Shown here one piece after another: positions 25,451 through 34,237 of a stretch of DNA of 64,000 nucleotides (within the stretch, counting starts at the first letter, position 1; each line of letters begins with the position of its first letter). Source of the stretch: Rhizobium leguminosarum (GTDB taxonomy: Bacteria > Pseudomonadota > Alphaproteobacteria > Rhizobiales > Rhizobiaceae); NCBI RefSeq assembly GCF_001679785.1, contig NZ_CP016286.1, forward strand, positions 4,412,501 to 4,476,500. Reading direction: 5' to 3'. The notes beneath the pieces were generated by a model that searched no databases, was not told the DNA's origin, and worked only from the letters and a program-made list of their open reading frames with translations. The translations under genes were made by a program, and so were the position numbers.

Positions 25451-25474
25451 CCTATTGGGATCCGGTGGGTTAAT

Positions 25475-26353
25475 TCATGAGTTCAGCAAGCTGATCAGGT
25501 TCTCGGTGACCGGTGAGCGATGTGTTTTCAGCATTGCCAGCGCCAGGCGCGCCACGGCCGGCGGCCCTTCGATCGGCCGGTAGGCCACACCTTCGAGCTT
25601 GATCTGCGAAATCGAGGCCGGCACGATCGAGACGCCGAGATCGGCCGCCACCAGATTGACGACCGAGGAAATCTGCGGCGCCTCCTGCGCCACGGTCAGC
25701 TCGAATCCCGCCTTGCGGCAGGCGAGCACGACATCGTCGTAGAGGCTCAGGCCCACGAGCCGCGGAAAGAGGATGAAGGGTTCGTCCGCCAGCGCCGCAA
25801 GCGGTAGCTTGTTGCGCCGTGCCAGGGGATGGCTGGCGGGCAGGGCGATCACCATCGGCTCATCCGGCAACCGCCGCAGCCGGATACCGGCGGGATCGTC
25901 AAGGCTGGGGCGCATGAAGGTGGCGTCGAGCTCTCCGCGTTCGAGCTTCTGCATCAGCGCCAGCGTATTCATTTCCGTCAGCGACAGCTGCACCTCCGGC
26001 CAGCGTGCGCGAAAGCGGCGGATCGTCGTGCTGACGACGGGATTGAAGGCGGAGGAAGCGGTGAAACCGAGCGACAGCCGGCCCGTCTCGCCGCGATTGG
26101 CGCTTTGCGCCGCAAGCTTCGCCTTTTCCGCTGCCGCCAGCGACGCCTTTGCCTCGCCGAGGAAGGCCGCGCCCGCTGCCGTCAATTCGGCCCCATGCGG
26201 CACGCGGTGAAACAGCGCAGCACCCACTTCCCTTTCCAGGTCGCGGATCTGCTGGCTGAGCGGCGGCTGCCCTATGCCGAGCTTGCCGGCGGCACGGGTG
26301 AAATTGCCTTCCTCCGCCACTGCCAGGAAATATCTCAGGTGCCGCAACTCCAT
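25475..26353 (-). CDS. LysR family transcriptional regulator (CatR/BenM-like)
   Basis: A 292-residue regulator that begins MELRHLRYFLAVAEEGNFTR, the typical opening of the CatR/BenM subgroup, with HTH residues LGIGQPPLSQQIRDLE at about 28-43 and an effector domain. I placed the start at 26353; ATG 26359 and TTG 26365 are alternatives. It is divergent from an MFS transporter gene about 90 bases away and probably controls it. The effector is unknown. Confidence 0.9.
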   Translation of the reverse strand: MELRHLRYFLAVAEEGNFTRAAGKLGIGQPPLSQQIRDLEREVGAALFHRVPHGAELTAAGAAFLGEAKASLAAAEKAKLAAQSANRGETGRLSLGFTASSAFNPVVSTTIRRFRARWPEVQLSLTEMNTLALMQKLERGELDATFMRPSLDDPAGIRLRRLPDEPMVIALPASHPLARRNKLPLAALADEPFILFPRLVGLSLYDDVVLACRKAGFELTVAQEAPQISSVVNLVAADLGVSIVPASISQIKLEGVAYRPIEGPPAVARLALAMLKTHRSPVTENLISLLNS

Positions 26354-26443
26354 CGTCATCTTCAAAACCTATCGAAATCGCCAGTTTCATATATTGGACA
26401 AATGGAGTGGCGTTGACTAGATCGGAGGCTGGAAGGATGAGAT

Positions 26444-28077
<1,634 letters not shown>

Positions 28078-28099
28078 GGTGGCGAAGCCAAAGTGTGGC

Positions 28100-28187
28100 G
28101 CATCGAATTGGATCTAAGCCGCGCGCTTATCTTTTATTTGATGCCTGTCGCGGTCCCAAAACCGCTGCGCATTTTTGGATGTCTGGA
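28100..28187. repeat. Possible dispersed rhizobial repeat after the VOC gene
   Basis: The minus-strand reading of this gap contains AATGCGCAGCGGTTTTGGGA followed by CCGCGACAGGCAT and AAATAAAAG. I recall similar short sequences in many rhizobial intergenic regions, but this cannot be checked here. No toxin gene is encoded here, although this is where the partner of the neighbouring antitoxin would be expected. Confidence 0.3.
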
Positions 28188-28406
28188 TCACTCCTGCCCA
28201 GCAGGCTGTTCTTCCACCGCTGTTGCAAAATCGGGATCGACCGGACCGGCCACGTCGGCAAGCCAGTCCCAATCATCGGAAATCGGCTCGAGAATGATCG
28301 TACGCCCCTGCCGTCGAATGGCGACGCTGTGGCCGTCGAAACAGAATTCCTTGGGCAGCAGGACGGCTTGAGAGCGCCCCGACCAGAAGATCTTTGCTGT
28401 TTCCAT
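28188..28406 (-). CDS. VapB-like antitoxin, apparently orphan
   Basis: A 72-residue protein with an AbrB/SpoVT-type beta-barrel N-terminus (TAKIFWSGRSQAVLLPKEF, about residues 3-21, then VAIRRQGRTIILEPI), the pattern of VapB antitoxins. The C-terminal part, which would neutralise the toxin, is acidic. In vapBC pairs the VapC toxin follows the antitoxin directly; here the next 110 bases hold no PIN-domain gene. The start at 28406 was chosen over 28457 because similarity begins there. It is 48 bases downstream of the urocanase-like gene. Confidence 0.8.
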   Translation of the reverse strand: METAKIFWSGRSQAVLLPKEFCFDGHSVAIRRQGRTIILEPISDDWDWLADVAGPVDPDFATAVEEQPAGQE

Positions 28407-28453
28407 GTCATGGCTCCCGATGAGATGTGACAACGATATACAGCAATTTTTGA

Positions 28454-30115
28454 TCAACCAAGCCGGATATAGGGCACGTCCTTCTTCGCCACCTCGTCCA
28501 GCGCCTCCTCGTAACCGGCATCGGCGTAACGCATGACGCCGAGCGCCGTATCGTTGGTCAGCGCATGGTCGAGCCGTTCGTCGGCGCCATCCGTGCCGTC
28601 CGCGATGACGGTGACGCCGCAGCTCGTCATGTAGCCGGCATAGCCGCCGCCGCCGGAATGGACGGCGACGAGATCAGCCATCGACGAGCAGAGCATCATC
28701 GCATCGATCAGCGGCCAGTCGGCGATCGCATCCGAGCCGTCCTTCATCCCCTCGGTCATGATATTCGGATGCGCCATGGCGCCGGCATCGAGATGGTCGC
28801 GCGAGAAGGCGACCGGGCCCTTGAGTTCGCCGCTTGCAACCAGCGCATTGACGCGGCGGGCGAGTGCCGTGCGTTCGCCATGGCCGAGCCAGGCGATGCG
28901 GGCCGGCAGCCCCTCAAATGGCACATGCTCGCGCGCCAGCCGGATCCAGTTGGTGATGATCTTGTTGTCGGGGAACATCTCGAGCAGCAGGTCGTCAATG
29001 CGAGCGATATCGCTCTCTTCGCCCGATAGCGCCATCCAGCGGAATGGGCCGATTGCCCGGGCAAACAGCGGCCTGAGATAGGCTTCGGTGAAAATCGGAA
29101 TGTCGAAGGCATTGGCGACGCCGCCCTCTTTGGCCTGCGTTCGGATCAGGTTGCCGTTGTCGAAGACTTCCGAGCCACGCTTCTGGAATTCCAGCATCGC
29201 CGTCACATGCTCGACGATCGAGGCCCGGCTTGCCGCCATCAATTGCCCTTGGCCATCGTCACGCAGGCCCTTGACCTGCTCGAGGCTCATGCCCTTCGGC
29301 ACGTAGCCATAGACGAGGTCATGCGCCGAGGTCTGGTCGGTGACGATATCAGGCACGATGCCGCGCCGGGCAATTTCCGGATAGACCTCCGCCGCATTGC
29401 CGACGAGGCCGACAGAAAGCGCCCGCTTGTCCTTCACCGCCGCATCGATCATCTGAAGGGCGGTGTCGAGATCGGGCGCGATTTCCTGGAGATAACCGAT
29501 CTGCTGGCGCTTGCGGGCCCGCTCCGGATCAATGTCGACGCAGAGGATCGCAGCGCCTGCCATGCGGCCGGCAAGCGGCTGCGCTCCGCCCATGCCGCCG
29601 AGGCCGGCCGTCAGCACGAACCGGCCGAGAAGGTCGCCGCCGAAGCGCCGCTCGGCGATGCGCATGAATATCTCATACGTGCCCTGGATGACGCCCTGGC
29701 TGCCGATATATTGCCAGGCGCCGGCCGTCAGCCCGCCCCAGCAGATCAGTCCCTTGCGCTGCAGCTCGTAGAACACTTCGGCCTTTGCCCATTGCCCGAC
29801 GATATTGCAGTTCGCCATGATGACCAGCGGCGCCTTGGCATGCGTTCGAACGAGACCGATCGGCTTGCCGGACTGGATGAGCAGCGTCTGGTCCTCTTCC
29901 ATCTCGGTCAGCGCCTTGACGATGCCCCTGTGCGCCGCCCAGTTGCGGGCCGCCTTGCCGAGCGCGGCATAGACGATCAGGTTGTCAGGATCCTCGCCGA
30001 CGGAGAGCACGTTTTCGAGCAGCCGGAGCAGCGCCTCCTGCCGCCAGCCTTTGGCGCGCAGTTCCGGTCCGCCGGGAATCGGAAATTTCGGATGACGTGG
30101 ATTGGCCTTCGGCAT
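28454..30115 (-). CDS. Urocanase-family hydratase, probable thiourocanate/S-methyl-thiourocanate hydratase
   Basis: A 553-residue NAD-dependent hydratase of the urocanase family. The NAD-binding loop GLGGMGGAQPLAG is near residue 170. The urocanase signature is present as FEGLPARIAWLG near 400-411, but the active-site cysteine of the FQGLPxRICW signature is alanine here (about residue 407). The region normally reading HHGGGVGMG is HSGGGGYAG. These changes argue against true urocanate hydratase (HutU). In context (HAL-like lyase, DUF917, cyclic amidohydrolase, carbamoylase) it would hydrate a thiourocanate or S-methyl-thiourocanate to a thiohydantoin. The family is certain; the substrate is inference. 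Confidence 0.8.
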   Translation of the reverse strand: MPKANPRHPKFPIPGGPELRAKGWRQEALLRLLENVLSVGEDPDNLIVYAALGKAARNWAAHRGIVKALTEMEEDQTLLIQSGKPIGLVRTHAKAPLVIMANCNIVGQWAKAEVFYELQRKGLICWGGLTAGAWQYIGSQGVIQGTYEIFMRIAERRFGGDLLGRFVLTAGLGGMGGAQPLAGRMAGAAILCVDIDPERARKRQQIGYLQEIAPDLDTALQMIDAAVKDKRALSVGLVGNAAEVYPEIARRGIVPDIVTDQTSAHDLVYGYVPKGMSLEQVKGLRDDGQGQLMAASRASIVEHVTAMLEFQKRGSEVFDNGNLIRTQAKEGGVANAFDIPIFTEAYLRPLFARAIGPFRWMALSGEESDIARIDDLLLEMFPDNKIITNWIRLAREHVPFEGLPARIAWLGHGERTALARRVNALVASGELKGPVAFSRDHLDAGAMAHPNIMTEGMKDGSDAIADWPLIDAMMLCSSMADLVAVHSGGGGYAGYMTSCGVTVIADGTDGADERLDHALTNDTALGVMRYADAGYEEALDEVAKKDVPYIRLG

Positions 30116-30147
30116 CGTGGGTTCCTCGTTTTGCTCTGCCTCGTTCG

Positions 30148-30477
30148 TTATTTGCTGGGCAGCGATTCCACATAGGCAAGTGCCGCATCGATCAAGCGCC
30201 GTCTCAGGGAATCGTCGCCATAAACCTCGGCACCGCCTCGCACCCAGCCATGCATGACACGTTCGCCCGACAGCATCTGGATCACGCCCGGCAGCGCCAG
30301 CGCCCAGCCGTCATTGCCCTTGCCGAGGCGGATCAGCATGCCGTCATGGCGCGCGCAGCAGAGAAGATTGCCGTTCAGCATGAAGGCTCGGCCGCCGAAC
30401 ATGGGTTTTTCGGCAAGGCCCGGCCGATCGCCGAGTTCCTCGCGCATCAGTTCTTCGAGGCCGGGATCTCGCGCCAT
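30148..30477 (-). CDS. TfoX/Sxy N-terminal domain protein
   Basis: A 109-residue protein with the TfoX N-domain pattern: EKPMFGGRAFMLNGNLLCCA at about residues 23-42 and a second conserved stretch GMLIRLGKGN. In gammaproteobacteria the two-domain TfoX regulates competence; single-domain relatives in rhizobia have no known role. It lies three bases from the DUF917 gene and 32 bases from the urocanase-like gene, clearly inside the operon, so it may have a part in this catabolism, but nothing in the sequence says what. Confidence 0.83.
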   Translation of the reverse strand: MARDPGLEELMREELGDRPGLAEKPMFGGRAFMLNGNLLCCARHDGMLIRLGKGNDGWALALPGVIQMLSGERVMHGWVRGGAEVYGDDSLRRRLIDAALAYVESLPSK

Positions 30478-30480
30478 GGC

Positions 30481-31578
30481 TCAGGCTTTCGTCGCCAGTG
30501 CATAGCGTGCGATCTCGATCCCCATCGCCTTTTCGACGACGGGATAGACGGTCGGATCGAGCACGCTTGCCGACAGCGGAATGATCTCCATCGGCACATG
30601 CAGGATGAAGACATGCATACCCTCCTTGAGCTGGCCGACGCTGAGCGGCTCGCCCTCCGGTGAAAGCGTGGTGATCACGGCGGGGAAGGTCGCAAGCCTT
30701 TTGCCATCCGCACCGTCCACCGCCATATATTCGTTCATCACATGCAGCGTCACCGATTTTTCGCCCGCGCCGACGGTGATCGTGCCGATGTCGAAGGCTT
30801 CCTTGGTGTAGACGACGTCCTTGCGGGTGATGACGCCTTCGGCAAGGATATGCCCGCCCGTTGTCTTGCAGATAGCGTCGATGACGGCAGATCCGCCGCG
30901 CTTCTCCGCCGCGATGATCGCCTCGCCGAGCGCAAGCGCCATCGAGATGCCGCCGAGCGCCGCATGGGTGCGGACATAGGAGGCCCGGAGCGGATTGCGG
31001 CAGCTGGCGATGAAGCCGCCGGATTGGTCGGCGGCGGCGCGCAGCACCGGCGAGATCTTCGCCGTCGCCCCCTTCACCACCAGCTCGATGTAACGGTTCT
31101 CGGCGCGATTGCCGCCGACGGCGGTCTGGATCATCTGCTCGGGCGAACCGGCCATGCCGATCGAGCCCATGTCGCCCGTCGGGTGCGCGCGAATATCGCC
31201 GACCGCGTCGACCACCTTGGTGCCGAGGATTGCTGACGGCAGCCAGCCGTTCAGCGTCGAGGATTTGCCGTTCTGGCCGATGATCAGCCCGGAAAGTTTT
31301 TCGCCGAGCGCCTCCTGCAGCAATTGCACCGCCTTCACATAGTCGATGCCTTGCATTTCCCAGGGGGTCGTGGAGGCCGGTGCGCCGATCGCGGCTGCGG
31401 TGGCGATCCACTCTCCGTCCCGCAATTCGTCGATCGAGACCAGCTCGGGCTTGCCGACATTGACGGCGGCAAGCCCAAGCATCCGCCCGTGATCGGCCCA
31501 GCCGCCGCCGCCGGCGGCATAGACGGAGCCGCCCTTGACCGCAGCTTCCACGTCCTTCTCAACGAGTATGCGTCCCAT
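30481..31578 (-). CDS. DUF917 protein, probable S-methyl-thiohydantoin desulfurase
   Basis: A 365-residue DUF917 protein. Typical features are VYAAGGGGWADHGRML near residue 20, a GDMGSIGMAGSPEQM segment near 134 and the C-terminal domain beginning near 255. DUF917 members have been linked to desulfurisation of S-methyl-thiohydantoin in S-methyl-ergothioneine breakdown, in which methanethiol is released to give the hydantoin; others were annotated as hydantoinase-like. The start overlaps the carbamoylase stop by 20 bases. The function is assigned from family and operon context and is not proven by motifs here. Confidence 0.8.
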   Translation of the reverse strand: MGRILVEKDVEAAVKGGSVYAAGGGGWADHGRMLGLAAVNVGKPELVSIDELRDGEWIATAAAIGAPASTTPWEMQGIDYVKAVQLLQEALGEKLSGLIIGQNGKSSTLNGWLPSAILGTKVVDAVGDIRAHPTGDMGSIGMAGSPEQMIQTAVGGNRAENRYIELVVKGATAKISPVLRAAADQSGGFIASCRNPLRASYVRTHAALGGISMALALGEAIIAAEKRGGSAVIDAICKTTGGHILAEGVITRKDVVYTKEAFDIGTITVGAGEKSVTLHVMNEYMAVDGADGKRLATFPAVITTLSPEGEPLSVGQLKEGMHVFILHVPMEIIPLSASVLDPTVYPVVEKAMGIEIARYALATKA

Positions 31579-32839
31579 TCGCCTTCTCCTGATTCAAGCT
31601 TTTGTCCATCTCGCGCACCGCCTCGAAAAGCACGGCCGCTCCGAGCGCGATATCGTCGTTTTCAGCCCATTCGTCAGCCGAATGGCTGCGGCCGTCCCGG
31701 CAGGGCACAAAGATCATCGCCGCCGGCGCCACCTTGGCGATCCAGGCCGTATCGTGTCCCGCGCCGGAGGCCATGCGCCGATGCTTCGCGCCGACACGTT
31801 CGCAGGCAGCCTCCAAGATCGAAAGCAGCCCAGGATCGCCAGGCGTCGGCTGATTGTCGGAAACCCGGTTCGGCATTTTGATCGTCACGCCATAGGCCCC
31901 CGCCAGCTTTTCGACATGGCCGTCGAGCCAGCGGCAGAACGCCTCCATGTCGGCGCGGATTTCGGCACGGCCATCGATCAGCAGCACCACCTTTGACGGC
32001 ACGACATTGGCCGCATTCGGCTCGATCCTGAATTCCCCGACCGTCGCCGCGAAATGCCCTGGCGTTTTGGCAAGTTCGGCCGCGGCATTGCGGATATCGA
32101 GCACCAGCTGTGACGCCGCCACCAGCGCATCTGCCCGCCGGTCCATCGGCGTCGTGCCGGCATGGTCGGCCCGCCCATCGACGGTGATCTCGATCCGGGT
32201 GATGCCCGAGATCGCGGTGACGATGCCGATATCCTCTTTTTCAGCTTCGAGCACCGGGCCTTGTTCGATATGAAGCTCCAGAAAGCCCGCTATATCGGGC
32301 CTGTTCTGCTGCATCAGCACATCGGGTCTGCCGCCGACCTGGGCGATGCCTTCGGCCAGGTCGCGCCCGTCGCTGACGCGCGAAAGCCAGGCCTCCGGCA
32401 GTTGGCCGGTCATGCCGCGGCTGCCAATGCAGGACACGCCGAAGATGCTGACCTCCTCGGCGAGGAAATCGACGATTTCGAGATCGTGATCGAGCTCGAT
32501 ATTCTGGTCAACAAGCGCCCGCGCCACCTCCAGCGCCGAGATGACGCCGGCAATACCGTCGAAGCGGCCGCCATCCGGCACCGTGTCGGAATGCGAGCCG
32601 ACCATGATCGTGCCGAGCCACGGTTTCCGGCCTGTCCGCCGGCCGATCAGATTGCCGGCGGCATCGATCCGCGTTTCCAGCCCCGCCGCCTTCATCCGCG
32701 CTTCGATATAGGCTCGGCCGTCGAGAAAGAGCGGCGAGAAAGCCCGCCGCGTCCAGGGATGCCCCGGCTCGGTGATCCCGGCCAGCGTATCGATATCGTC
32801 AGCGATCCGGCTGGCATTGACGGGAAGATTGCGGCTCAT
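31559..32839 (-). CDS. M20-family N-carbamoyl-L-amino-acid hydrolase
   Basis: A 426-residue zinc amidohydrolase of the carbamoylase/allantoate amidohydrolase group. Metal ligands lie in GSHSDTVPDGGRFDG (His and Asp, about residues 82-96), EEVSIFG (Glu, about 128) and HIEQGPVLE (His, about 194); the dimerisation domain has GRADHAGTTPMDRR near 227. In this operon it would hydrolyse N-carbamoyl-glutamate to glutamate, CO2 and ammonia. Its start overlaps the amidohydrolase stop by four bases. N-carbamoyl-beta-alanine or allantoate as substrate is possible if the operon assignment is wrong. Confidence 0.85.
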   Translation of the reverse strand: MSRNLPVNASRIADDIDTLAGITEPGHPWTRRAFSPLFLDGRAYIEARMKAAGLETRIDAAGNLIGRRTGRKPWLGTIMVGSHSDTVPDGGRFDGIAGVISALEVARALVDQNIELDHDLEIVDFLAEEVSIFGVSCIGSRGMTGQLPEAWLSRVSDGRDLAEGIAQVGGRPDVLMQQNRPDIAGFLELHIEQGPVLEAEKEDIGIVTAISGITRIEITVDGRADHAGTTPMDRRADALVAASQLVLDIRNAAAELAKTPGHFAATVGEFRIEPNAANVVPSKVVLLIDGRAEIRADMEAFCRWLDGHVEKLAGAYGVTIKMPNRVSDNQPTPGDPGLLSILEAACERVGAKHRRMASGAGHDTAWIAKVAPAAMIFVPCRDGRSHSADEWAENDDIALGAAVLFEAVREMDKSLNQEKANGTHTR

Positions 32840-34215
32840 GCTTCAGCCCCCGCAATGACTTGGCGCGGCAGCGGCCGCACGAAGTGGCCGGTGCCGGGTT
32901 TGGCCAGCACCTTGGCGCCCTCGGCGATCTTTTCGCCCCTGAGGTAGGTGGCGGAAACGGTCCAGGGCAGGCGGATGCCGTTATAGGGGCTCCAGCCGAC
33001 GACGTTGTTGCCGCTCGCGGCGGCGTCATAGACACTGTCGCGCGGCTCGAGCACGACGATATCGGCATCCTTGCCCGGGGTCAGCGCGCCCTTGATATGG
33101 TCGAGCCGGAAATGCTTCGCCGGGTTCTCCGCCATCAGCCTGGCTGCCCATGTCAGCGGAATGCCGCGTTCGACGGCACCTTTGACGAAAAGCGGCACCA
33201 TCACCTCGAGACCGGGAACGCCGGAGGCATTGGCGAGCATGTCGGGATTGGTCTTGCGGTTTTCCGACCAGCTGACGTGATCGGTCGAGACCAGCCAGAC
33301 ATCGCCGTCGGCCACCTTCCGCCAGAGCGTCTCCACCTCGGCGCGCGACCGCACGGGTGGATTGATCTTCGCCTTGCCGCCGAGGCGCTTCACGTCGTTT
33401 TCCTCGTCGAGCGTCAGGTAGTGGATGCAGCATTCCACAGTCGCCGCAAAGCCGTCGCGGCGATAGGCGCGCGCGATATCGTAGCCGCGCCCGAGCGAGC
33501 AGTGCACCACATGCGCCGGGCAACCGGTATGAGCGCCGGTCTCGAAGATCGTGTGCATCGCCAGCAGTTCGGTGATCGGCGGCCGCGACAGGCCGTGCGC
33601 CCGCCAGTCGGCGATGCCGCTCGCCTTCACCTGCTCCATGTAAGTGCGCACCGCCTCGTCGTCTTCATTGTGCACGCCCGCCGTCAGTCCCGTCGGCGCG
33701 ATCGCCGCAAAGCAGGCGTCGAGCAGGGCCGGCGGAATGCGCGGAAAACGCTTGGGGTCGGTGCCGAAGGTCGAGAATTTGAAGGCCGCGACGCCTGCCT
33801 CCACCATTTCGCGGATCCGCGCCGGGCCTTCTTCGGGATCGACGGTGCCGTAAAGCGCGAAATCGACCCGCGCCTGCGGACCGGCATGGTCGATCTTCCG
33901 CCTCACCGCCGCTGCCGAGCAGACGAGATTGCCTTCGTCATAGGGCATGTCGACAATGACAGTCACGCCGCCGGCCGCTGCCGATCGTGTCGACCAGAGG
34001 AAATCCTCCTGGTCTTTTTGGGAAAGCGAATGTACCTGCGCGTCGATCGCACCGGGCAGGATCAGCGCTTTTCCGAGCAGATGCCGTTCGCGGCCCGCAG
34101 GCGGTACGCCGACGCCGACTTCGGCGATTTTTCCGTCGCGCACGGCGACATAGCCCTCGTCGAGAATGCGGTCCGGCAGCACCACCGTGCCCTGCAAAAC
34201 GAGATCGAAGTCCAT
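32836..34215 (-). CDS. Cyclic amidohydrolase (dihydroorotase/hydantoinase family)
   Basis: A 459-residue TIM-barrel amidohydrolase. The first metal motif reads DAQVHS (Gln60-Val-His62) where most hydantoinases have HxH; some class I dihydroorotases also have Gln here. The bridging carbamylated lysine is probably Lys146 (AAFKFST), later ligands are His in GVHNEDD and HVVHCSLGRG, and the catalytic Asp is in STDHVSW. In this operon it would open the hydantoin ring of hydantoin-5-propionate to N-carbamoyl-glutamate. The substrate is inferred from neighbours. Confidence 0.82.
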   Translation of the reverse strand: MDFDLVLQGTVVLPDRILDEGYVAVRDGKIAEVGVGVPPAGRERHLLGKALILPGAIDAQVHSLSQKDQEDFLWSTRSAAAGGVTVIVDMPYDEGNLVCSAAAVRRKIDHAGPQARVDFALYGTVDPEEGPARIREMVEAGVAAFKFSTFGTDPKRFPRIPPALLDACFAAIAPTGLTAGVHNEDDEAVRTYMEQVKASGIADWRAHGLSRPPITELLAMHTIFETGAHTGCPAHVVHCSLGRGYDIARAYRRDGFAATVECCIHYLTLDEENDVKRLGGKAKINPPVRSRAEVETLWRKVADGDVWLVSTDHVSWSENRKTNPDMLANASGVPGLEVMVPLFVKGAVERGIPLTWAARLMAENPAKHFRLDHIKGALTPGKDADIVVLEPRDSVYDAAASGNNVVGWSPYNGIRLPWTVSATYLRGEKIAEGAKVLAKPGTGHFVRPLPRQVIAGAEA

Positions 34216-34237
34216 GCCGCTTCCTCCCTAAACCAGA

